From Chroococcidiopsis sp. TS-821 (GTDB lineage: Bacteria > Cyanobacteriota > Cyanobacteriia > Cyanobacteriales > Chroococcidiopsidaceae), in NCBI RefSeq assembly GCF_002939305.1, contig NZ_MVDI01000002.1, positions 310,001 to 374,000 of the forward strand: DNA of 64,000 nt. Reading direction: 5' to 3'. Below, piece after piece: positions 54,875 to 64,000 of this stretch. How positions within the stretch are numbered: the first letter of the stretch is position 1; each line of letters begins with the position of its first letter. The notes under the pieces are model-generated. The model was not told the DNA's origin. It ran no database searches and saw only the letters and a program-made list of their open reading frames with translations. The translations under genes and the position numbers were made by a program.

Positions 54875-55828
54875 ATGCATTCCTACTCACTCATTGCACC
54901 CGCCAAAATTAACTTATATTTAGAAATCATCGGCGATCGCCCCGATGGATATCACGAATTGGCAATGATCCTCCAAAGCATCAGTCTCGCCGATCAAATC
55001 GATATCCGCGCTGCAAGTACCGACACAATCCGCATCCGTTGCGAACACCCCCAAGTTCCCACCGATAAAAGTAACTTAGCGTACAAAGCCGCAGCATTAA
55101 TGACAAACCAATTTCCCGATGCTTTTGCGCAATATGGCGGAGTTGAAATTACAATCAATAAACAAATTCCCGTCGCCGCAGGATTAGCTGGAGGATCGAC
55201 AAACGCCGCTGCGGTATTAGTCGGAATCGATTTATTGTGGGAACTAGGATTAACGCAATCTGAACTCGAAGAACTTGCAGGAAAACTCGGGTCAGACGTT
55301 CCCTTTTGTATTGCAGGTGGAACCGCGATCGCCACAGGTAGAGGTAACGAACTTTCACAATTACCCAACCTAGATAACTTGTACGTCGTTTTAGGAAAAT
55401 ATCGCAGTCTTGCCGTTTCCACAGCGTGGGCTTACCAAACTTATCGACAGCAATTCGGCGATTCTTACTTAACTGATACCCACAGCCTCACTTCACGCGC
55501 CGCCGCTGTCCACTCAGGACCAATTGTTAAAGCGATCGCTCGTAAAGATGGCGTGCAAATTGCTCAAAAGCTTCACAATGATTTAGAGCGTGTCGTGTTA
55601 CCAGAATACCCCCAAGTTGCACAGCTACGCCACGTGTTCCAAGAAGCTGGTGGATTAGGCGCGATGATGTCTGGTTCAGGTCCTACAGTATTTGCTTTGT
55701 GTGAGTCGCGCGAACAAGCAGAAAAAGTGCAGCAGTACGTTAGACAAGCAATTCCCGATCCTGATTTGGAATTGTGGTTAGCACAAACTTGTAGTACAGG
55801 TATTCAAATCGCTACTAGTACTAAGTAA
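54875..55828 (+). CDS. ispE: 4-diphosphocytidyl-2-C-methyl-D-erythritol kinase
   Basis: 317 residues from ATG 54875 (MHSYSLIAPAKINL), taken over the upstream GTG because that falls in a repeat. GHMP kinase features: SLIAPAKINLYL, VAAGLAGGSTNAAAVLVG (ATP loop) and the late MMSGSGPTVFAL. It catalyses the ATP-dependent step of the MEP isoprenoid pathway. It precedes a small DUF3082 gene by 6 bp. Confidence 0.96.
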   Translation: MHSYSLIAPAKINLYLEIIGDRPDGYHELAMILQSISLADQIDIRAASTDTIRIRCEHPQVPTDKSNLAYKAAALMTNQFPDAFAQYGGVEITINKQIPVAAGLAGGSTNAAAVLVGIDLLWELGLTQSELEELAGKLGSDVPFCIAGGTAIATGRGNELSQLPNLDNLYVVLGKYRSLAVSTAWAYQTYRQQFGDSYLTDTHSLTSRAAAVHSGPIVKAIARKDGVQIAQKLHNDLERVVLPEYPQVAQLRHVFQEAGGLGAMMSGSGPTVFALCESREQAEKVQQYVRQAIPDPDLELWLAQTCSTGIQIATSTK

Positions 55829-55834
55829 AAAACT

Positions 55835-56149
55835 ATGAACAACCCAGATAAGACGGAAACGACAAACACCACTCCCACCCCACTACGTTGCTTAACGGGA
55901 TCTCTCATTTCTGGAGGACTCGCGATCGCGCTTTACTCACTAACAAGTGCGATCGCCCAAACTTTTGCCACTAAGCCCATCCATTCAGATAATCCAGCAG
56001 TTATCAATATCGCCTCCGCTGTGCGTACGTTAGTAGTCGGAATCACGGCGTTAGGAACTGGAATTTTTGGTCTAGTCGCCTTAGGCTTAATCGGTTTGGC
56101 AATTCAAATTCTGATTCAACAAGCTACAAAAAAAGGTTCCCCCAGTTAA
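55835..56149 (+). CDS. DUF3082 membrane protein
   Basis: 104 residues, two membrane helices (LRCLTGSLISGGLAIALYSL, about 18-37, and VVGITALGTGIFGLVALGLIGLAIQI, about 67-92). This is the cyanobacterial/plastid DUF3082 family of unknown function. It follows ispE at 6 bp, probably in one transcript. Confidence 0.85.
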   Translation: MNNPDKTETTNTTPTPLRCLTGSLISGGLAIALYSLTSAIAQTFATKPIHSDNPAVINIASAVRTLVVGITALGTGIFGLVALGLIGLAIQILIQQATKKGSPS

Positions 56150-56410
56150 CTCAGGTACACCGTATCGTCGGGATTTTACTCAAGAAAGGTATAGGGCAGA
56201 AGGCTTTTACGCTCCAGAAATAAATCCTCATGCCTTGATAGTATGCAGTCTCTAAATTATGTATCAACAAACGTGTATTTTTTGTCCTATGCGACCGACT
56301 CTAAATACTGCGTCATAACTCATTGTCTCCCAAAAAGCTGCTGCATTCATACTTCTGCCTTTTGCCTTCTTCACTCTAAATTCTTTGCAATTCTTATTTT
56401 TGTCGTAACT

Positions 56411-56730
56411 TTTCCCCACACATTCCCCACTGTTTCCACAGGTTAATCCTAGTTTTTCCACAGAGACAGCCAAGTTTTCCACAGGTAATGACGTTAAATA
56501 ATCGTTTGATAGCCGATCTGTGGATTTTGCGCGCGCTTGCTATATCCTGAAACAACACGGATATCATGTAAAGATATGCAAAAAAAAATGGTATCAAAAG
56601 CTGATTATTACGTAAATATTTTTTTTGCATAAAGCTTCTTGTAATATTTCGCAGCATTGACGTGGCAGTGATTCTTGCCGGACAATAATGCACCTAACCC
56701 AACAACACAAAAGCAGTGGGGAAAACAGAA
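56411..56730. other. DnaA-box cluster, candidate replication origin (oriC)
   Basis: TTTTCCACA occurs at 56454-56462 and 56475-56483, and GTTTCCACA at 56432-56440. TTCCCCACA-like sites lie near 56411-56430. On the other strand TGTGGATTT sits at 56519-56527 and TTTTCCCC near 56718. AT-rich stretches (56575-56650, with A and T runs) lie beside them. Neither dnaA nor dnaN is here. Confidence 0.5.
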
Positions 56731-56795
56731 GTTGCACCGTATTCCAGCCACTACCAGTCCTTTTCACTCTTTACCTTTACTTAGGGAGATTCTCA

Positions 56796-56996
56796 ATGAG
56801 CGCTACAGTTAGTATCCTGACTGAAATTCCTGAAGAACTACACGAATCACTCAAAAACTACTTAGAAAGTCATCCTACCTGGGACCAAGACCGTGTATTC
56901 ACGGCTGCGCTATCGCTATTTCTGCTTCAGAATGGTAACGGCGATCGCCGTGCGGCTAGAGTGTACCTCGAAAGCTTATTTCATCACTGTGGCTAG
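56796..56996 (+). CDS. DUF2811 family small protein
   Basis: 66 residues from ATG 56796 with an AGGGAG SD upstream. The sequence SATVSILTEIPEELHESLKN, then YLESHPTWDQDRVFTAALSL and a CG end is helical and Leu-rich. This fits the cyanobacterial DUF2811 family, thought to be DNA- or partner-binding; no function is established. It lies next to the DnaA-box cluster. Confidence 0.75.
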   Translation: MSATVSILTEIPEELHESLKNYLESHPTWDQDRVFTAALSLFLLQNGNGDRRAARVYLESLFHHCG

Positions 56997-57155
56997 AGTA
57001 AGTGCATCTTATAGTAGGGGTCAACTGCTATAGTACCTAGCTGTCTTGATCATTGCGAATTTAAAGCGACAACTGCGCGTAATAAATTGCGGCTGCCTTC
57101 CCTGAAAATATAAATACGGCAGCCGCTCGCTAAAGATATAAATTACAGACACAGG

Positions 57156-57878
57156 CTATTGAGAATTATTCTGCTCTGGTAGATTCGGAGCCTCGAACTT
57201 ATAACCAACGCCACGCACAGTTTGAATCAAAATCGGTTGAGTTGCATCAATTTCAATTTTCTTGCGAATTTGACCAATATGCACGTCAACAACTCTTTGA
57301 TCGCCCACGTAGTCGTAATCCCAAACTTCTTGAATCAGTTCCGCACGTCGCCAAACTCGCCCTGGATGACTGGCTAAAAAACGCAACAAGTCAAACTCTA
57401 GCGCAGTTAAAGGAATGAGTTGGTTATTAAGTGTCACTTCTCTTCGTTCGGGATCGATCACCAGCTTTTCAAACGTCAAGCGCTGTTTTTCTGCCGCGGT
57501 GACAACTCGCTGACGCTTTAAAATAGCAGCCACTCGCACTTCTAATTCACTTAAACTGAAGGGCTTAGTGAGATAGTCATCCGCACCTTGAGCAAACCCC
57601 CGAATTTTATCAGCTTCATCCGCCCGACTTGTCAGCATCAAGACAAAAACCTTAGTGCGATTTTGCATATCTTGGCAAAGCGTATAGCCAAGAACATCTG
57701 GTAAATTGACATCGAGAATCACTAAGTCAGGATTAAATTGCTCAAAAGCCGCAAGTGCAGTCTTGCCATCTTCGGCAGACTCCACCTGATAGTTCTTGCT
57801 TGATAAAAAGCGTTGGATTAAATTACGGATGGCAGGATCGTCATCAACGACAAGAATCTTGGCAAGAGCCATAGTCAT
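57156..57878 (-). CDS. OmpR/PhoB-type response regulator
   Basis: 240 residues from ATG 57878 (a second ATG at 57872 is as plausible). The receiver domain has the acidic pocket VVDDD (10-14), the phospho-acceptor D56 in VILDVNLP and K in YLTKPF. The winged-helix DNA-binding domain begins VVTAAEKQRLTFEKLVIDPE (about 132) and ends RGVGYKF. No histidine kinase is adjacent, so it is an orphan by position. It may resemble light or stress regulators of the RpaB/ManR type. Confidence 0.92.
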   Translation of the reverse strand: MTMALAKILVVDDDPAIRNLIQRFLSSKNYQVESAEDGKTALAAFEQFNPDLVILDVNLPDVLGYTLCQDMQNRTKVFVLMLTSRADEADKIRGFAQGADDYLTKPFSLSELEVRVAAILKRQRVVTAAEKQRLTFEKLVIDPERREVTLNNQLIPLTALEFDLLRFLASHPGRVWRRAELIQEVWDYDYVGDQRVVDVHIGQIRKKIEIDATQPILIQTVRGVGYKFEAPNLPEQNNSQ

Positions 57879-58180
57879 CACTTTGTACAACAAACAAAAG
57901 GAACTTCTTCAGATACGCAAAGAACGCGATCGCGCAATTCGGCAACAAGAACTACAATGCTTAAACAATTATCAGCTTATAAGCTATTAATGCCAAGCGT
58001 CTTCCGCAATTCTACTATTGCTTTTTAATGTATATAACGCCGTGATAAATTATTAATCGTTTCTCTAACTCGGATTCAGGTTGTGCTAAATTGAGTATTG
58101 GTAATCGTTTGTTGGTAGTCAACTCGACCAACACGACCTAAATGTTCTCCTCCACTGGCTGCTCCTGCGATTAAGTCAAC

Positions 58181-58807
58181 ATGGGCGATCAAAATTACTA
58201 CGAAAAGCTTGGGGTAACCGAAGACGCTACGTTCGATGAAATTCAAGAGGCTCGCAATCGCCTTCTGCAACAGTACAGTGGCGACTCTAAGCATCTAGAA
58301 GTAGTCGAAGCTGCTTACGATGCCATTCTGATGGAACGGTTGCGGATGCGTCAAGAAGGTAAAATCAAAGTGCCTGAGGGCATTCGGTTTGCCGAACGAC
58401 TTTCGCAAGCTCCTCCCCAAGAAAAACCAGCACCTACTAAGAAATCACCAGAATGGATACAACGGCTGATTGACCAGCCAAGCATAACTGATATCGCAGT
58501 ACCTGGCATTATATTTGCAGGATTAAGTGCTTTAAGTATTCTTGCGACAACAGCAAGCGTTCAAGCTTTACAACTCGCCTTGATTGCTGGCGTAGGAGCA
58601 AGTTTCTTCTTCTTATACCGCAAAGAGAAAAGGTTTGGTAGAGCCGTACTGCTAACGGCAATCGGGTTAATTATTGGACTTATCGTTGGTGGAATTATCG
58701 GTAGCGTACTTTTATCCCAGCTTAGCAGTGTAGGAGTATCTGTAGAACAATTCTCCACCGTGCTGACCTTTGTTCTGTTGTGGGTAATAAGTAGCTTTCT
58801 TCGCTAG
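58181..58807 (+). CDS. CPP1-like protein (J-like domain, DUF3353)
   Basis: 208 residues. The N-terminal J-like domain (4-60, YYEKLGVTEDATFDEIQEARNR) lacks the HPD motif. Three to four membrane helices follow (about 105-125, 130-147, 155-178, 190-206). Plant CPP1 stabilises protochlorophyllide oxidoreductase; the cyanobacterial role is presumed similar. Alone on its strand here. Confidence 0.9.
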   Translation: MGDQNYYEKLGVTEDATFDEIQEARNRLLQQYSGDSKHLEVVEAAYDAILMERLRMRQEGKIKVPEGIRFAERLSQAPPQEKPAPTKKSPEWIQRLIDQPSITDIAVPGIIFAGLSALSILATTASVQALQLALIAGVGASFFFLYRKEKRFGRAVLLTAIGLIIGLIVGGIIGSVLLSQLSSVGVSVEQFSTVLTFVLLWVISSFLR

Positions 58808-58853
58808 GATTGTTGGGGCTAAGGAAGTTAAAATTTCCTCAACCCCATTATCA

Positions 58854-59552
58854 CTAACCGACTTGGGGGAGAAACTCATACAATAAGATATTGACTGCTT
58901 CTTGCAAGTTATTAACGATTAAGTCAGGCTGGTACTTTTCCAATTGTGCGCGATCGCGAATGCCGCACAACACAGCCATAACTTTGACACCATGCTTTTT
59001 CGCAGTGATAATATCGGCTTCCGTATCTCCCACCATCCATGTCTCATAGGCGGGGGGAAGTTCAACGAGTGCGCGCTCCATAAGTAACGGTTTATCATCA
59101 ACATCGCGCGTTTTGACATAATCGTTACTTAAGCAATAACACCGATTCTTCGGGAAAAATCGACCGAGATCGTATTGTTCAAACGCGAATTCTAGCTCGC
59201 GGACGCGCCGCATTGTCATAACTGCCAAATCTATCCCCGCGCGTTGTACTTCCTCTAAAGCAGCGACAGCACCAGCAGCAAGGCGATCGTACTCAAAATA
59301 AGGTTGCGTATGAACAGTTTCGCGTCGTAGCTGGGCAAATTCCTGCGCCTGCAATTCATCTAAACCGGAAATTATCCCGATTTTTTTCTCGGAAATTCGC
59401 GCCCTTTTTAACTTCCAAAATTCGGCTTTAGTAAGTTCTTTTACTTGCTGCTCTCGACGTCGCGTCTTCTCCAAGCAGAGTTTGTAAACTTGATAGTATC
59501 TTTCTGATACATCAATAATAGGACCATCAAAATCAGTGATTAATCTTAACAT
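58854..59552 (-). CDS. HAD-superfamily hydrolase
   Basis: 232 residues. Motif I is LITDFDGPI (Asp near 7 and 9), a Ser/Thr motif II lies in AVMTMRRVRE and motifs III/IV in YETWMVGDTEADIITAKKHG with an Asp pair. It is a phosphatase-like HAD with a helical cap (about 25-80). The substrate is unknown; relatives dephosphorylate phosphoglycolate or sugar phosphates. Confidence 0.9.
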   Translation of the reverse strand: MLRLITDFDGPIIDVSERYYQVYKLCLEKTRRREQQVKELTKAEFWKLKRARISEKKIGIISGLDELQAQEFAQLRRETVHTQPYFEYDRLAAGAVAALEEVQRAGIDLAVMTMRRVRELEFAFEQYDLGRFFPKNRCYCLSNDYVKTRDVDDKPLLMERALVELPPAYETWMVGDTEADIITAKKHGVKVMAVLCGIRDRAQLEKYQPDLIVNNLQEAVNILLYEFLPQVG

Positions 59553-59656
59553 TAGTAATTAGTGTAAACTTTATTTACACATTAACTAAGATTTGGTACA
59601 ATTGCGTTTTAAATATTTAATGTGTGTGTTTAAGATTATTAATCTAAGAGCATTTT

Positions 59657-60688
59657 TTACATACTGCCGCGTTTAATTTGTTCGCGCTCAATTGCTTCAA
59701 ATAACGCCCGAAAATTGCCTTCACCAAACCCAGGGGCTTGCAATCGGCGCTCGATTAACTCAAAGAAAAAAGTAGGTTCGCCGAAAATGGGTTGCGTGAA
59801 GATTTGCAAAAGCAAAGCATCAGGACTAGCATCTTGCCAATCAACCAAAATTTGATGCTGCGCAATCTCCTGAAGTTCCTCCATTGATAAAGGCAGTTTG
59901 TGCCGTTCTTGCAGCTGAGTATAATAACTCGCAGGAACTGGAAGAAACGACAATCCCCAATCGCGAAATTTCGCCACACTTGGCACGATGTTCGCTGTTT
60001 GTAAAGCAATGTGTTGAATACCAGGTCCGCGATTAACATCCAAAAACTCTTGAATTTGAGAATTTGCGGAAGCAGGTTCGTTGATTGGTAGTTGCACTTG
60101 GCGATCGCGCGACACCAAAACTTGGCTGTGTAAACCCGATCGCTCAGTTTGAATATTAAACGACTGCTTCGTTTGAAAACCCAAAGTATTTTGGTACCAC
60201 TTTACAGCCCGCTCCAAATCACCTGCGGCTACATTCAAAACGATGTGGTCGATACCCGTAAAGCTCAAAGGCGATCGCCATTCTGCTGTTGATAATGAAA
60301 AGTCAGCATACTCTGAATACTCAATCAAAGTATGTGATAGCGATCCCCACCCCGCAATTTTGGCAGTTTTAACTTTATTGTCGTATTGAATAGGTTGCAA
60401 AACTTTCGCATCATGGGCGATCGCCTGCTGTAAGACGGCTTCAAGATCTTCAACACCAAAGGTCACATCAGCAACACCAGGTGGATGCTGCTGTAAATAC
60501 GATGCAACAGGGCTTTGGGGCGTCAGTGGCGAAGATAGGATAAAGTGCACGGAGCCACTTTTGACAACTTCCGTGCGAGTGTGTTCATTGACGCCACGCC
60601 TGACTGATTGAAAACCTAAATGTTGAACAAACCAGTTACGCGATGCTTGGGCATCTTCTACATAAAAGTGAACGCGATCGATCCTCAT
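59657..60688 (-). CDS. hppD: 4-hydroxyphenylpyruvate dioxygenase
   Basis: 343 residues from ATG 60688, with GGAGG close before it. The two vicinal-oxygen-chelate halves are clear. Fe(II) ligands are H148 (GIDHIV), H226 (GIQHIAL) and E310 (FFFELIERR), with GFGEGNFRALFEAIE as the closing helix. It turns 4-hydroxyphenylpyruvate into homogentisate, a precursor of tocopherol. It shares its strand with the SDR gene 100 bp upstream. Confidence 0.94.
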   Translation of the reverse strand: MRIDRVHFYVEDAQASRNWFVQHLGFQSVRRGVNEHTRTEVVKSGSVHFILSSPLTPQSPVASYLQQHPPGVADVTFGVEDLEAVLQQAIAHDAKVLQPIQYDNKVKTAKIAGWGSLSHTLIEYSEYADFSLSTAEWRSPLSFTGIDHIVLNVAAGDLERAVKWYQNTLGFQTKQSFNIQTERSGLHSQVLVSRDRQVQLPINEPASANSQIQEFLDVNRGPGIQHIALQTANIVPSVAKFRDWGLSFLPVPASYYTQLQERHKLPLSMEELQEIAQHQILVDWQDASPDALLLQIFTQPIFGEPTFFFELIERRLQAPGFGEGNFRALFEAIEREQIKRGSM

Positions 60689-60788
60689 ATCCTCCAAAAA
60701 TCCAGCACAACAGGTTACCTGTGTGTAAATTTTGCCTAAATTGGCTGGATTTGCAGGTCACTCTTAAGCAAGAATCCTCCTTCATTGA

Positions 60789-61502
60789 TTAGAAGAACAA
60801 ATGACTTTCAGGCTGAATGTTAATTTCCATGGGTACAGCTTGCGGTTCAGCCGATAGTGCGTACGCGATCGCCGCCGCTGCTGTTTCCGTACTCAGCATT
60901 TTTTTGCGATCTACCTTCAACTGTACGTTATCCCAAAATGGAGAATTGACCCCACCAAAGTAGAATAACGTGAATTTTACGCCAAATCGCTTTAACTCTT
61001 CCGCCATGCACTTGCTAAACCCAACAACCGCGTACTTAGAAGCACAATATGCTGCTGCCATCGGCATCGAATGCTTCCCTAAAATACCAACAACATTACA
61101 AATGTGTCCTGATTTCTGCTCTTGCATGAATTCAGCAGCCGCTTGACTCGTATAAAAGCTACCTTTGAGGTTGACATCAAGCATTGCTTCTAAATCAGCA
61201 GGTTCCAAGTTTCCATAAGGCTTCATTACCCCCGCACCCGCAGCATTGACTAAAGCATCGATTCGACCAAACTGCGCCATGGTTTTCTCCATCAAGCTAT
61301 CGACCTGCTGTCGATCTGTAATATCCGTAGGCACTGTTAAAGCTTGCCCTGCACCTGCATCGAGTTGCTCTACTAGATGCGATAGCTTATTACTATTTCT
61401 TGCTGCTAGCACCAACTGTGCGCCTTGACGCGCTAGCTTGTGGCTTAAGGCTGAACCAATACCCCCAGTCGCACCAACAACGACAACAACTTTATCTTGC
61501 AT
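60789..61502 (-). CDS. SDR family oxidoreductase
   Basis: 237 residues, classical SDR. The cofactor loop GATGGIGSAL (about 10-19), NAAGAG, the catalytic Ser in NVVGI and YCASKYAVVG (Tyr-x-x-x-Lys) are present. The C-terminal part is short. The substrate is unknown, and the NADP preference is suggested by the basic AARNSNKL after beta-2. It lies upstream of hppD. Confidence 0.92.
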   Translation of the reverse strand: MQDKVVVVVGATGGIGSALSHKLARQGAQLVLAARNSNKLSHLVEQLDAGAGQALTVPTDITDRQQVDSLMEKTMAQFGRIDALVNAAGAGVMKPYGNLEPADLEAMLDVNLKGSFYTSQAAAEFMQEQKSGHICNVVGILGKHSMPMAAAYCASKYAVVGFSKCMAEELKRFGVKFTLFYFGGVNSPFWDNVQLKVDRKKMLSTETAAAAIAYALSAEPQAVPMEINIQPESHLFF

Positions 61503-61897
61503 ACGCGCCTTTACATTTCTTTACATCTTTCTTTTATCATACCGGCGCAAAACTTCGAGCTCCAGTGCTAGTGAAGCATCATACTTCCGGAGTCTAGTCC
61601 AAAGAATTAAAATTACGTTACATTTAATTAAGATTACCACTAGCTTTAACCACTCCTTCCTGTAGTTAATCTTGTCAGTTAACTCATTAAAGGACTGGGG
61701 ATCAACGGTAGAAAAGTTAAAAAAATCGCTTAAAAGCTCTATTTTTGTAGCAATAGTCAATATGGTTAGGACACTATCGAGGCTCAGAATTAGGATCGGC
61801 ATTACCTTGCCCCTGTTTTAACCCTGACCTTTGACCTCCAACCTCTGACCCCTGCTATAGCTGAACTGTTGTATATGCATCAAAAGGCAACTAACTG
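61503..61897. other. 395-bp intergenic region upstream of ftsH
   Basis: No reliable gene is seen. The minus-strand frame at 61521-61802 lacks support. An ACCCTGACC-type repeat (TTTAACCCTGACCTTTGACC, near 61817-61840) resembles the one at 5497-5513. Confidence 0.5.
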
Positions 61898-63778
61898 ATG
61901 AAACTTTCTTGGAGAGTACTCTTACTGTGGACATTGCCTGCGCTGGTAATTGGCTTCTTCTTTTGGCAAGGAGCGTTTGCTTCCGCACCTACAGACATGA
62001 GTAAGAACACAGCCAGTACCCGCATGACTTATGGTCGCTTCTTAGATTACCTAGATTCTGGTCGTGTCACGAGTGTAGACCTGTATGAAGGTGGTCGCAC
62101 CGCCATTGTCGAAGCTGTTGACCCAGAATTAGACAACCGCATTCAACGTCTACGGGTAGATTTACCTTACAACGCTCCTGAACTGATTTCTAAGCTCAGA
62201 GATGCCAACATCAGCTTCGATTCTCATCCACTTCGTAATGATGGAGCAATTTGGGGGCTACTCGGTAACTTAATCTTTCCAATCTTATTAATTGGTGGTT
62301 TGTTCTTCTTGTTCCGACGTTCGAGCAATATTCCAGGAGGACCAGGACAAGCAATGAACTTTGGTAAATCCCGCGCTCGATTTCAGATGGAAGCGAAAAC
62401 GGGCGTGAAGTTTGATGATGTTGCTGGAATTGAAGAAGCGAAAGAAGAACTCCAAGAAGTTGTCACCTTCCTCAAGCAACCCGAACGCTTCACAGCGGTA
62501 GGGGCGCGTATTCCTAAAGGAGTCTTACTAGTAGGACCGCCAGGAACCGGAAAAACTCTGTTAGCCAAAGCGATCGCCGGTGAAGCCGGAGTGCCATTCT
62601 TCAGCATTTCTGGTAGCGAATTTGTCGAAATGTTTGTCGGTGTTGGTGCTTCGCGCGTGCGCGACTTATTCAAAAAAGCGAAAGACAACGCACCGTGCTT
62701 GATCTTCATCGACGAAATCGACGCCGTAGGAAGACAACGCGGCGCGGGAATTGGTGGCGGAAACGACGAGCGCGAGCAAACGCTCAACCAGTTACTCACC
62801 GAGATGGACGGCTTTGAAGGCAACACAGGCATCATTATTATTGCCGCAACCAACCGCCCGGACGTTCTCGATGCAGCACTTCTGCGTCCTGGTCGATTTG
62901 ACCGGCAAGTGATTGTCGATGCTCCCGATATTAAAGGACGTCAAGAAATTCTCAAAGTTCATGCCCGCAACAAAAAGCTCGACCCAAGTGTGTCATTAGA
63001 GGCGGTAGCACGGCGAACACCAGGATTTACCGGCGCAGATTTAGCCAACTTGCTCAACGAAGCGGCGATCTTGACCGCACGCCGACGCAAAGAGGCAATC
63101 ACGTTGTTGGAAATTGATGATGCGATCGACCGCGTTGTCGCCGGAATGGAAGGAACGCCACTTGTAGACAGCAAGAGCAAACGACTCATTGCTTACCATG
63201 AGATTGGTCACGCTTTAATCGGTACCGTACTCAAAGACCACGACCCAGTACAGAAAGTCACGCTAATTCCACGCGGACAAGCACAAGGATTGACGTGGTT
63301 TACTCCAAGTGAAGATCAAGGGTTAATCTCGCGCGCACAGCTGAAAGCAAGAATCACTGGTGCATTAGGTGGTAGAGCAGCTGAGGATATTATCTTTGGC
63401 GCAGCAGAGATTACCACAGGTGCAGGTGGGGATTTACAGCAAATTAGTGCAATGGCACGTCAAATGGTCACTCGCTTTGGGATGTCCGATCTCGGTCCAC
63501 TGTCGTTAGAAAGTCAAAGTGGAGAAGTCTTTTTAGGTCGTGATTGGATGACTCGCTCCGAATACTCCGAAGCGATCGCCTCCAGAATCGATGCTCAAGT
63601 CCGCGCTATTGTGGAAGAGTGTTACGAAAACGCCAAAAACATCATCCGCGAGAATCGTGCCGTTGTCGATCGCTTAGTCGATCTACTTATCGAAAAAGAA
63701 ACGATTGACGGCGAAGAGTTTCGCCAAATTGTCGCTGAGTACACTGATGTACCTGAGAAGCAATCTGTTACGGCATAA
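61898..63778 (+). CDS. ftsH: ATP-dependent zinc metalloprotease FtsH
   Basis: 626 residues, a usual length. Two membrane helices (about 5-29 and 117-139) flank a lumenal domain. AAA+ motifs: Walker A GPPGTGKT (213-220), Walker [10 protein letters not shown] (267-275) and the [21 protein letters not shown]. The protease site is HEIGH (434-438), with the variant Ile for the usual Ala. It degrades damaged photosystem II D1 and other membrane proteins. A clear terminator follows at 63817. Confidence 0.97.
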   Translation: MKLSWRVLLLWTLPALVIGFFFWQGAFASAPTDMSKNTASTRMTYGRFLDYLDSGRVTSVDLYEGGRTAIVEAVDPELDNRIQRLRVDLPYNAPELISKLRDANISFDSHPLRNDGAIWGLLGNLIFPILLIGGLFFLFRRSSNIPGGPGQAMNFGKSRARFQMEAKTGVKFDDVAGIEEAKEELQEVVTFLKQPERFTAVGARIPKGVLLVGPPGTGKTLLAKAIAGEAGVPFFSISGSEFVEMFVGVGASRVRDLFKKAKDNAPCLIFIDEIDAVGRQRGAGIGGGNDEREQTLNQLLTEMDGFEGNTGIIIIAATNRPDVLDAALLRPGRFDRQVIVDAPDIKGRQEILKVHARNKKLDPSVSLEAVARRTPGFTGADLANLLNEAAILTARRRKEAITLLEIDDAIDRVVAGMEGTPLVDSKSKRLIAYHEIGHALIGTVLKDHDPVQKVTLIPRGQAQGLTWFTPSEDQGLISRAQLKARITGALGGRAAEDIIFGAAEITTGAGGDLQQISAMARQMVTRFGMSDLGPLSLESQSGEVFLGRDWMTRSEYSEAIASRIDAQVRAIVEECYENAKNIIRENRAVVDRLVDLLIEKETIDGEEFRQIVAEYTDVPEKQSVTA

Positions 63779-63816
63779 CAGGAAATTAGCTGATTCTGCT
63801 TAAAATTAGACTTAAC

Positions 63817-63851
63817 AGGGACGACTCATCATCTGTCGTCCCTCTTTTTTT
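63817..63851 (+). terminator. Intrinsic terminator of ftsH
   Basis: AGGGACGAC (63817-63825) pairs with GTCGTCCCT (63835-63843) around a 9-nt loop, and CTTTTTTTT follows. Confidence 0.9.
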
Positions 63852-63945
63852 GCTTGATATGCAGCAATCCTAAAAAACTTGCTTTTTCGTAGAATAATCA
63901 AGCGCAATACTTAGGAAATCGACATCGTACGGCTGTAGATTAACT

Positions 63946-63970
63946 TAGCCTTTGACTGAAGTCACAGCTA
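63946..63970. repeat. Short palindromic repeat, second copy
   Basis: TAGCCTTTGACTGAAGTCAC continues AGCTA, the same core as the hairpin at 3520-3549. Confidence 0.5.
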
Positions 63971-64000
63971 TTTTGCCTGCAATACTTTTATAATTCGTTG

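Noticed and set aside
56243-56446. Small frames beside the DnaA boxes
   Set aside because: They run through the box region, lack protein-like composition and show no SD.
61521-61802. 93-residue minus-strand frame before ftsH
   Set aside because: No start with SD, no recognisable domain, AT-rich composition and no neighbour support.

Overview
The window is chromosomal DNA of a cyanobacterium. GCGATCGC (HIP1) octamers recur throughout. It carries cyanobacterium-typical families (CPP1-like J-domain protein, DUF2811, DUF3082, DUF6679, PAP/fibrillin-like protein, a 40-residue NDH-1-subunit-like membrane protein) and short interspersed repeats known from large cyanobacterial genomes. Base composition is moderate, with AT-rich intergenic DNA. 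No ribosomal operon, CRISPR array or intact insertion sequence is visible. A member of the Chroococcidiopsis/Gloeocapsopsis-type cyanobacteria would fit, but that is inference.

Layout. 1-8.1 kb: the 5' part of mazG with a DUF2227 gene, tRNA-Val(UAC), a phosphoribulokinase paralogue and radC (the latter two lie between tRNA-Val and a second copy of its 3' end), a VWA protein with a small partner, glutaminase, and a ParA/coiled-coil pair. 8.1-12.7 kb: DoxX, an NDH-2-like dehydrogenase, an acyl-CoA dehydrogenase remnant, a small NTPase and a TRZ/ATZ-type amidohydrolase. 12.8-15.7 kb: a three-gene hydrolytic operon (isochorismatase-like cysteine hydrolase, cupin, CocE/NonD hydrolase). 15.9-21.3 kb: an accessory stretch with a decayed Uma2 gene, a foreign-looking alpha/beta hydrolase behind an attC-like inverted repeat, HAD debris and an RTX calcium-binding protein. 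21.8-26.9 kb: a GltS-type carrier, an AbgT-type carrier and an AtzG/AtzE amidohydrolase pair. 26.9-36.7 kb: GNAT genes (one intact, two broken), an ExbB/ExbD/ExbD/TonB-like energy module facing the complete pstSCAB phosphate uptake operon, and two secreted proteins. 36.8-49 kb: gltX, tRNA-Asp, a phytase-like esterase, a RecB-like nuclease, a PLP enzyme, a MurG-like glycosyltransferase, YjbQ, a fibrillin-like protein, Nif3 and a beta-CASP metallo-hydrolase. 49-56.2 kb: a same-strand run of mpg, ArsR/SRPBCC pair, a ClpP paralogue lacking all three catalytic residues fused translationally to an epimerase gene, a tyrosine recombinase, rsmA, ispE and DUF3082. 56.4-56.75 kb: a DnaA-box cluster beside AT-rich DNA, a candidate replication origin. 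57-64 kb: an OmpR-type response regulator, CPP1-like, HAD, hppD, an SDR and ftsH with a clear terminator.

How parts fit. Housekeeping genes (gltX, rsmA, ispE, ftsH, pst, mazG) are interleaved with catabolic genes for small amides and nitrogen compounds (glutaminase, amidohydrolase, cysteine hydrolase, AtzEG with two carboxylate/glutamate-type carriers). Together these suggest scavenging of organic nitrogen. The most interesting leads are the AtzEG-plus-carriers locus, the attC-like element in front of a transferred hydrolase, the catalytically dead ClpP paralogue, the DnaA-box cluster, and the duplicated pstS promoter-like segment. I did not find one clear, wholly new multi-gene defence or mobile system.
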